A stretch of DNA of 64,000 nt from Filimonas lacunae (lineage in GTDB: Bacteria; Bacteroidota; Bacteroidia; Chitinophagales; Chitinophagaceae): positions 6,948,823-7,012,822 of the forward strand of contig NZ_AP017422.1 of NCBI RefSeq assembly GCF_002355595.1, in the 5' to 3' direction. The notes below the pieces were generated by a model. The model searched no databases. It was not told where the DNA came from and saw only the letters and a program-made list of their open reading frames with translations. A program made the position numbers and the translations under genes. The first letter of the stretch is position 1, and each line of letters begins with the position of its first letter. Shown piece after piece: positions 55,559 through 61,739 of this stretch.

Positions 55559-55915
55559 ATGATAAAGCAAGATGCTGCATCCCGTACAATTGAAGCAATA
55601 CATGAAAGTGTAAGAACCTATTTAAAACAAGGTTTAACAAACGAACAGATCATTGAAAAGTTGAAAGAGGAGAACCTGGAACCTTATTATATTGAAACGG
55701 TTATTGATAACATTTACAAAGAATACGAAGACAAAAAGAACTTAAAAAATGCCATCCTAACAGGAAGCATTTTAGTGATCGTTGGCTTAGTAATAAATAT
55801 GCTTTCTTATAGGTTGTCCGAAAACATGAATTCATCAGCATTCCTGCTGTTTTGGGGTATCGTTGTTACTGGCATAGTTACTATTATCCGGGGAATGATA
55901 TTATACAGGAGTTAA
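55559..55915 (+). CDS. Small two-TM protein of unknown function
   Basis: 118 residues: an amphipathic helical N-terminus (about 1-60, with LTNEQIIEKLKEENLEPYYI) and two membrane helices (about 65-82 and 92-110). No family recognised. Separated by 47 bp from the ATP-grasp gene on the same strand, so the two may be co-expressed. Confidence 0.6.
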   Translation: MIKQDAASRTIEAIHESVRTYLKQGLTNEQIIEKLKEENLEPYYIETVIDNIYKEYEDKKNLKNAILTGSILVIVGLVINMLSYRLSENMNSSAFLLFWGIVVTGIVTIIRGMILYRS

Positions 55916-56073
55916 GCCAGGAAAGTAATCTGAGGAAAATCGTATATTGTATCGCCTGTTTCACATGAAGGTCGGCCGTAGGCCGTTGAAGGGTATTCTT
56001 CTTAGTGTGATGATGGGCTTTTTTTATGCACTTACTTGACCACACCTTTTGAATACACAAACAGCTATGAATC

Positions 56074-56556
56074 ATGCACACATTCCAGGCTGAGTTAAAA
56101 ATCATTGACATCAACCCCTATGTGGAAGTACCAGACCGCATATTATCTGCTGTTCTAAAACAAGCAGGTAAAGACAAAGGCAAAATCCCTATCCGGGGCA
56201 CTATAAATGAAACACCCTACCAACAAACACTTGTAAGGTTCCGGGGCGAGTGGCGGTTGTATGTGAATACAAAAATGCTACCCCGCTCGCCGCAAAAAAT
56301 AGGCATCCGTATAACAGTGACCATTGAATTTGATCCGTCTATCAGAACCATCCTTCCCCATCCTAAATGGGAAGCGGCGCTGGCCGAAAACAAAGCAGCT
56401 AAAGCCATTTTTGATCAGTTACGTCCTTCCCTGCAGCTGGAAATAGTGCGCTACATTACTAATCTTAAAACCGAAGCCAGCATTGAAAAGAATGTAGCAA
56501 AGGCGATCGGTTTTTTACTGGGAAAAGAACGGTTTGTGGGCAGGGATCACCCATAA
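56074..56556 (+). CDS. DUF1905/YdeI-type protein
   Basis: 160 residues. An N-terminal DUF1905 beta-barrel (about 5-90, RGTINETPYQQTLVRFRGEW, RSPQKIGIRITV) followed by the YdeI/OmpD-associated helical segment (about 112-150, YITNLKTEASIEKNVAKAI). Function unknown; YdeI relatives have been linked to antimicrobial-peptide tolerance. It lies alone between the two-TM protein and the GH28 gene. Confidence 0.85.
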   Translation: MHTFQAELKIIDINPYVEVPDRILSAVLKQAGKDKGKIPIRGTINETPYQQTLVRFRGEWRLYVNTKMLPRSPQKIGIRITVTIEFDPSIRTILPHPKWEAALAENKAAKAIFDQLRPSLQLEIVRYITNLKTEASIEKNVAKAIGFLLGKERFVGRDHP

Positions 56557-56663
56557 CCTTGGGCAGGGGCAGTGCCGGACAGTTCTCTCCCCTTTTTACT
56601 GTATTTTCCCGCCCGCATAGAATTGCTGATGCACAGCATTGCCCGAACCAATAAAATGATTGT

Positions 56664-58022
56664 ATGATCCGAAAGAAAAAATGGTTATCCGTATTGTTTG
56701 CCTTAACAACCACATTACACCTGAACGCATGGAGCCAGGAACTGTTTCCTGATGGCACACCCATACCGGAATGGTTTAGAGATAACACACCCACCAACAT
56801 CAGTAAACTGGGTAAGCGATACTCCATCACTGACTATAGTGTAGTAAAAGACAGCACCGTTATTCAAACACAAAAAATACAGGCCGTTATTGACAAAGCT
56901 TTTGCCAACGGCGGCGGTGTAGTGGTGGTTCCTAAAGGAACTTTCCTCACCGGTGCGCTCTTTTTTAAGCAAGGCACACACCTGCACCTGGAAGAAGGTG
57001 CGAAGTTGAAAGGCAGCGATGATATCAGCAATTTCCCCATTCGCCTTACACGCATGGAGGGACAAACGCTGAAATACTTTACTGCGCTGATAAATGCAGA
57101 TAGCCTGAATGGATTCACCATTTCCGGCAAAGGCACGCTGGATGGTAATGGGCTGCGTTACTGGAAATCATTCTGGCTGCGCAGGGAGTTTAACCCCAAA
57201 ACCACCAATATGGATGAAATGCGCCCCCGGTTGTTGTATGTTTCTAACAGTAAAAACGTGCAGATCTCCGGCGTAAAACTCATCAACTCCCCTTTCTGGA
57301 CCAGCCACTACTACAAATGTGAAAATGTAAAGCTGCTCGACCTGCATATCTTTTCACCCAAAGCACCAGTGAAAGCGCCCAGTACCGATGCAGTGGATAT
57401 TGACGGCTGTAAAAACTTCCTCATCAAAAACTGCTATATGTCGGTAAATGATGATGCAGTAGCGCTGAAAGGTGGCAAAGGCCCAACTGCCGATAAAGAA
57501 CCTAACAACGGCAGCAACGAAAACATCATTATTGAAGATTGTACCTATGGCTTTTGTCATGGTGCGTTAACCTTTGGCAGTGAGTCTATCCACGACCGCA
57601 ACATCATCCTGCGCCGCATTAAAATAAATAATGCAGAACGCCTGTTGTGGCTGAAAATGCGTCCCGACACACCACAGGATTATGAATACGTAGTGGTAGA
57701 AAACATTGAAGGCAGCAATATTGAAAACTTCATCTTTGTGCGTCCCTGGACGCAGTTCTTTGATCTGAAGGGCGAAAAAGCTACGCGCCAGTCATATTGC
57801 AAAAACATCACCATGCGCAATATCAACCTGGAATGCAATAACTTTTTCAATGTGGGTATAGCCGAAACGCATAGCAATACCAATGCTTTCGAATACCAGT
57901 TATCAGATTTTACGTTTGAGAACCTGACCGTAAAAGCAAAAAATTTCCTGAACATAGACACCTCTATCATTAAAAATTTCCAGCTGAAAAATGTAATCAT
58001 CAACGGCGAGAAACGTTTTTAA
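56664..58022 (+). CDS. Glycoside hydrolase family 28 (polygalacturonase-like)
   Basis: 452 residues. Signal peptide ending near NAWSQ. A right-handed parallel beta-helix with the GH28 signature: STDAVDIDGCKN, NDDAVALKGGKG (the Asp pair) and GFCHGALTFGSE, the family's GHG-like region. Hydrolyses galacturonan or rhamnogalacturonan linkages with inversion; substrate not resolvable. Monocistronic with a terminator 26 bp downstream; no other pectin genes nearby. Confidence 0.9.
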   Translation: MIRKKKWLSVLFALTTTLHLNAWSQELFPDGTPIPEWFRDNTPTNISKLGKRYSITDYSVVKDSTVIQTQKIQAVIDKAFANGGGVVVVPKGTFLTGALFFKQGTHLHLEEGAKLKGSDDISNFPIRLTRMEGQTLKYFTALINADSLNGFTISGKGTLDGNGLRYWKSFWLRREFNPKTTNMDEMRPRLLYVSNSKNVQISGVKLINSPFWTSHYYKCENVKLLDLHIFSPKAPVKAPSTDAVDIDGCKNFLIKNCYMSVNDDAVALKGGKGPTADKEPNNGSNENIIIEDCTYGFCHGALTFGSESIHDRNIILRRIKINNAERLLWLKMRPDTPQDYEYVVVENIEGSNIENFIFVRPWTQFFDLKGEKATRQSYCKNITMRNINLECNNFFNVGIAETHSNTNAFEYQLSDFTFENLTVKAKNFLNIDTSIIKNFQLKNVIINGEKRF

Positions 58023-58047
58023 TATCCAGGTAAACCATTCTTTTAAA

Positions 58048-58079
58048 AGAGACGCCTTTCACGAGGGCGTCTCTTTTTT
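58048..58079. terminator. Bidirectional terminator after the GH28 gene
   Basis: AGAGACGCC ... GGCGTCTCT hairpin (58048-58074) with A-run before and TTTTTT after. Its core stem GAGACGCC/GGCGTCTC is the same as in the rho terminator, but here no intron is present. Confidence 0.82.
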
Positions 58080-58166
58080 GTCAATCAGAGAAACTGACCA
58101 GGATTAAAAGTGAAATAACGTTTTACTTTACCTGAATCCTTATAAGTAATTGCCTTGAATAGGAAT

Positions 58167-58820
58167 TTATCTCTTTAACTCCTCAACAGCAGTAGCAAGC
58201 TCTAACTTAATAAACTCCCAGTGCTTTCCTCTTAAACAAATAGGATCCAGATCATCTTCTGCATTGCTAAAGTCAGACAAATTGGTATGAATAGTATTAA
58301 TATCATGATTGAAGGGATAACGCTCTTCATGTAATGCAATCATTTGCTCTAACGTAAGAACAGTCAACATTTCATGAATGTCCCAAAAATCCTTTTTTCG
58401 TCCTTCCCGCTGCACCACGTCTATTTTCATAGCAGCAATCTCCTCAATAGTTGCCATGCGAACATTTCCTGCCATCATGAAAGGTCGAATAAATTGATCT
58501 GTATAGTATAAATCCATTTTAATCAGATCTTCTCTTGCTACACTTTCTCCAACAACATATCCCCTGCCCATCCCTATAGGTTGATTATCCCATGGAGGAC
58601 TCACATGAGCAAAATGATGGCGCAGGTATGTATCTATAACCTTAAAATCAATTGAACCATAAAGCGCATCAGTAAATAAATCTATATCTATTGACATCCG
58701 GTGTCCCAGCTGTAAACTAAGTGCTGTTCCACCTACAAGCCGGAAAGAATCAAATAGGCTTTCCTCCATCAATTGAAGTAATACTGTTTGTAGCTTGGGA
58801 TCTACCGTATTCCAATACAT
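58167..58820 (-). CDS. AbiEii/AbiGii-family nucleotidyltransferase toxin
   Basis: 217 residues. The nucleotidyltransferase signature is at residues 30-47: GGTALSLQLGHRMSIDIDLF, with D45 and D47 as metal ligands; KKDFWDIHEML follows (about residue 141). AbiEii toxins are nucleotidyltransferases that block growth during phage infection, neutralised by an antitoxin. The start overlaps the antitoxin gene's end by 19 bp, so both are translated from one mRNA. Unlike classic AbiE, the partner is not AbiEi. Confidence 0.88.
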   Translation of the reverse strand: MYWNTVDPKLQTVLLQLMEESLFDSFRLVGGTALSLQLGHRMSIDIDLFTDALYGSIDFKVIDTYLRHHFAHVSPPWDNQPIGMGRGYVVGESVAREDLIKMDLYYTDQFIRPFMMAGNVRMATIEEIAAMKIDVVQREGRKKDFWDIHEMLTVLTLEQMIALHEERYPFNHDINTIHTNLSDFSNAEDDLDPICLRGKHWEFIKLELATAVEELKR

Positions 58821-59311
58821 AAAACATCTTTTTTAATACTGCTTCGATTCTTACGAGGTAAAACCTCCCGCACTACATCAGTACCATAGAAACGTATCAT
58901 TTCTTTTTTCTCGCTCAGCAAACCTCTATCGAAAATGCGTTTAATAATGGCTCTTTTTTGCCTGGTCCAGTCTAGTTTGTCAAAATCAGTATCCCAGAAA
59001 AGAATAGGTCGTATTCTGCTAAGGTCTGGTTTAGCTTTAGACTGGTGTTTTTCCTTTTCCAGTTTCATATCATAGTATGCCTGTAGTACCATAAAGAACC
59101 CCTCCTCCATTCCTAACGCTTCTTCAATACGATAAGCCAGGTTTGCATTCATATTCCGCCTTCCCTTTGTAATAGCTCCTAATGTTTGTGGAAACTCCTT
59201 GATTGACAACGCAAAAGGGCCCTTCGCAATATTGCGTTTTTTCAGTTCCCGCTCCAGTACTAACCCCGGATGAATCCCCTTCATTAACTCTATAGCCTTA
59301 CTCGTTGTCAT
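58802..59311 (-). CDS. Antitoxin: HTH (HigA-like) fused to DUF6922
   Basis: 169 residues from the ATG at 59311 (the next codon upstream, at 59314, is also ATG). Residues about 10-70 form an XRE/HigA-type DNA-binding domain (IHPGLVLERELKKR, KEFPQTLGAITKGRRNMN, LAYRIEEALGM). Residues about 95-155 (PDLSRIRPILFWDTDFDKLDW, RIFDRGLLSEKKEMIRFYG) match DUF6922, a domain that accompanies AbiEii toxins in Bacteroidota (recalled association). Fusion of both suggests one protein that binds the operator and neutralises the toxin. Confidence 0.82.
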   Translation of the reverse strand: MTTSKAIELMKGIHPGLVLERELKKRNIAKGPFALSIKEFPQTLGAITKGRRNMNANLAYRIEEALGMEEGFFMVLQAYYDMKLEKEKHQSKAKPDLSRIRPILFWDTDFDKLDWTRQKRAIIKRIFDRGLLSEKKEMIRFYGTDVVREVLPRKNRSSIKKDVLCIGIR

Positions 59312-59316
59312 CATTC

Positions 59317-59337
59317 TAAAGATAAGCAAATTTGTTT
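59317..59337 (-). promoter_or_regulatory. Promoter and probable operator of the AbiEii module
   Basis: A 14-bp near-palindrome AAGCAAATTTGTTT (59324-59337, exact core CAAATTTG) lies just upstream of the TATCTTTA (minus strand 59324-59317, one base off the -7 consensus), 3-6 nt before the start codons. Fits repression by the HTH antitoxin; binding is inferred. Confidence 0.45.
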
Positions 59338-59473
59338 ACTTGCTATTGGACTCAAACTTGCCGAAAGGGATATATCAAAGCTGCCTAACAGGTAGAGTAT
59401 TGAAACGACCATCTTTTTTTAGTAAATTGACAAAAGAAACCTCATTACATATTAACCGTAAAATGATTACACT

Positions 59474-59974
59474 ATGAAACGACTTAGCTACGCTATGTGT
59501 TTTTTAACCATTGTTTTAGTTCAAACAACTGCATTCTCTCAATCTACCTGCGATGAAGTGAAGAAAGAAAATGAATACCTGCGGAAAGCATTGAAAATTA
59601 CCACGCCTGTAAAAACAGCTACTTCATTGAACATCGATTTTAATCTTATTAAAGCAGAAGGCAACAAAAAAGAGCAAACGGTAACACTTACACTGACTAT
59701 AGTGAATCACGAAGCCAATCAAAGAGTAAATTTTAACAATGCTAAAGCCATTGATACAGAAGGCAACGAGTATGAAACTTATGAAATTAGCATAGGCAGT
59801 TCCAGCAGTAGCAATACCGTATACACAGATACACCTGTAAAAACAACCATTCGTTTTAAAAAGGTGCTACCTTCTACATTAATTTTCAAGTTGATTCCAA
59901 TAAACTATTATCATGAAAATAAAAGTGGAGTTGTAACCTTTGAATATAAAGACATCCCGATTGATTGGAAATAA
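59474..59974 (+). CDS. Secreted protein of unknown function
   Basis: 166 residues. A signal peptide (MKRLSYAMCFLTIVLVQTTAFSQ) is followed by a short coiled coil (CDEVKKENEYLRKALKI) and a beta-rich domain (VTLTLTIVNHEANQRVNF, TPVKTTIRFKKVLPS) that looks like an immunoglobulin-type fold. No family recognised. Followed by two inverted repeats. Confidence 0.65.
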   Translation: MKRLSYAMCFLTIVLVQTTAFSQSTCDEVKKENEYLRKALKITTPVKTATSLNIDFNLIKAEGNKKEQTVTLTLTIVNHEANQRVNFNNAKAIDTEGNEYETYEISIGSSSSSNTVYTDTPVKTTIRFKKVLPSTLIFKLIPINYYHENKSGVVTFEYKDIPIDWK

Positions 59975-59980
59975 TAAAAC

Positions 59981-60047
59981 TTGAATTAATATTCAATTGT
60001 TTTTTCAAATCTGGGCACTGCATAAGTTTTATGCTGTGCCCAGATTT
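59981..60047. repeat. Tandem inverted repeats between the secreted protein and the sigma-factor gene
   Basis: First: TTGAAT-TAAT-ATTCAA (59981-59996). Second: perfect 12-bp arms AAATCTGGGCAC (60007-60018) and GTGCCCAGATTT (60036-60047); the interior extends the stem by GCATAA/TTATGC after one T-T mismatch, closing with a 3-nt loop. No U-run on either strand. Probably a stable RNA hairpin or an operator. Confidence 0.6.
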
Positions 60048-60102
60048 AGGATTGTGCTGAGCCCACCACCCCACACATAACGTTCCCTTAACACCCCACC
60101 GC

Positions 60103-60110
60103 TACCTTCG
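60103..60110 (+). promoter_or_regulatory. -7-like element of the sigma-factor gene
   Basis: TACCTTCG, one base off TAnnTTTG, 4 nt before the ATG at 60115, suggesting a leaderless transcript. Confidence 0.4.
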
Positions 60111-60114
60111 TACC

Positions 60115-60687
60115 ATGTCATCGACCTCTTCCATCCGGCAGGCGACTTTTGAAACGGCTGTTATAGCTTATTGGGATAAACTACTGGGTATTGCAGTAGC
60201 AAAAACCAATGAACAGGATGGCTTTGACCTGGTGCAGGATGTTTTACTGTCGGCCTGGGAAAAGTGGGGGGAGTTACCGAAAGATGAAAGCCTGGAATTT
60301 TATTTATTGCATGCTTTAAAGCTTCGCATTTTCAATTACTACCGCAGTACCGATCGTTATCAGCAGCGGCTGCAAAAGCTGGAAGAATTACTCAATCACT
60401 CTGTAGAACAAAACGATGCACTGGCGGGTGAAGATCTGCAGGCTTTTCGGGAAGCCTTGGTGCGGGAAGCAGTAGCTACCCTTTCGCCTAACCAGCAGCA
60501 GCTTTTTACACTGCGCGTACAGCATCAATATTCTTATCAGAAAATTGCTGCTATCCTGCATATTGCGCCAGGTTCGGCAAGGGTGCTATATGCCCGGGCG
60601 TTGGAGCAGATAAAAACACATATCAGAACCAACCCGGCAGCTTCAGAAAGCATCCTGTCTGCCTTTGTGTTGTTTACAATTTGTTAA
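60115..60687 (+). CDS. ECF-type RNA polymerase sigma factor
   Basis: 190 residues. Sigma-2 region about 10-80 (DGFDLVQDVLLSAWEKW) and sigma-4 about 115-165 (LSPNQQQLFTLRVQHQYSYQKIAAILHI, an HTH), with a hydrophobic C-terminal tail (LSAFVLFTIC). It heads the sigma-FecR-TonB receptor set and is expected to be activated when the receptor binds its ligand. Confidence 0.93.
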   Translation: MSSTSSIRQATFETAVIAYWDKLLGIAVAKTNEQDGFDLVQDVLLSAWEKWGELPKDESLEFYLLHALKLRIFNYYRSTDRYQQRLQKLEELLNHSVEQNDALAGEDLQAFREALVREAVATLSPNQQQLFTLRVQHQYSYQKIAAILHIAPGSARVLYARALEQIKTHIRTNPAASESILSAFVLFTIC

Positions 60688-60735
60688 CCTGGCACCCGGT
60701 TAACATTCTTCCGCCGGCGGGTATTCTATGGGTAT

Positions 60736-61686
60736 ATGACTAACAACAACCCATCCAACGCCAAAGCCCTGTTAGAAAAATTTCAGGCCGGACATTGTAC
60801 GCCGGAAGAGCTGGCTATACTGGATCAATGGTATGCTACCCTGGAAGAAGACCATCCCGCGCAACTCTCTGCACAACAAACACAGCAATACAAACAACAG
60901 TTTCTCCACACCTTTCGCAACCGCCTGCAACCACCTGCTATTATTCGTACATCCATCCCTGTCATCAGGTGGCTGGCCGCTGCCTGTGTGTTATTACTGG
61001 CGGGGGCAGGGTATCGATGGCTATTACATCAACAGGCGCAGCCTGTCGCTGCCGGGAATATGCAGATAGTGGCCAATACTACCTCGCACGTAAAGAAGAT
61101 AGCACTAGCTGATAGTTCTATCGTATGGCTGAACGCCCATGCTTCACTCAGCTGGAAACAAGCAACCACCCGCCAGGTAACACTGGAAGGCGAAGGGTAT
61201 TTTGAGGTGCACACCAATACGCAGCAACCATTTACGGTAAACACCCGCGATATGCAAATAAAGGTGCTTGGTACCGCCTTTAACGTAGAAGCGTATACAG
61301 CAGAAAAAATGACCCGCGTAGCCCTGGTGAATGGACGTGTGCAACTACGCGCGGCAGCAGATAGTAATAATCATACCCTGTTGCAACCCGGACAAATAGC
61401 GGTGCTTACCGCCAACCAACCCTGGGCCATCACTACCGCCAATACAGATGCGGTAGCCAGCTGGACCAACGGCGGCTTTGTGGTAAACAATATATCGGTG
61501 AAAGATGCGGTGGCGAGGTTGTGCGAACGCAACGCCTGCACCCTGGAATGGAAAAGCATAAAAGACATTCAAAAAATTATCTCCGTGGCTTTTATGCGCG
61601 AAAGCTTTGAGCAGTCGCTCAGTAATCTCTGTTACCTCCTGCACAAGCAATACAAAATACAGGGCAATCACGTGACTATTTACTAA
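60736..61686 (+). CDS. FecR-family anti-sigma factor
   Basis: 316 residues. The N-terminal cytoplasmic part (1-74) binds the sigma factor, one membrane helix spans about 75-95 (VIRWLAAACVLLLAGAGY), and the periplasmic FecR domain spans about 112-203 (VWLNAHASLSW, EGEGYFEVHT, VLGTAFNV). A DUF4974 C-terminal domain at about 248-314 interacts with the receptor's STN domain. 48 bp after the sigma-factor gene. Confidence 0.93.
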   Translation: MTNNNPSNAKALLEKFQAGHCTPEELAILDQWYATLEEDHPAQLSAQQTQQYKQQFLHTFRNRLQPPAIIRTSIPVIRWLAAACVLLLAGAGYRWLLHQQAQPVAAGNMQIVANTTSHVKKIALADSSIVWLNAHASLSWKQATTRQVTLEGEGYFEVHTNTQQPFTVNTRDMQIKVLGTAFNVEAYTAEKMTRVALVNGRVQLRAAADSNNHTLLQPGQIAVLTANQPWAITTANTDAVASWTNGGFVVNNISVKDAVARLCERNACTLEWKSIKDIQKIISVAFMRESFEQSLSNLCYLLHKQYKIQGNHVTIY

Positions 61687-61696
61687 ATATAAAAAA

Positions 61697-61715
61697 GGGG
61701 TGCTGCAAACACCCC
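61697..61715. repeat. Short hairpin between fecR and the receptor gene
   Basis: GGGGTG-CTGCAAA-CACCCC, preceded by AAAAAA. On the plus strand no U-run follows, so it should not stop the receptor transcript outright; the T-run would be on the minus strand, where no gene lies upstream. Confidence 0.5.
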
Positions 61716-61739
61716 CTTCGGTAAAAACCTTTAAAAATA

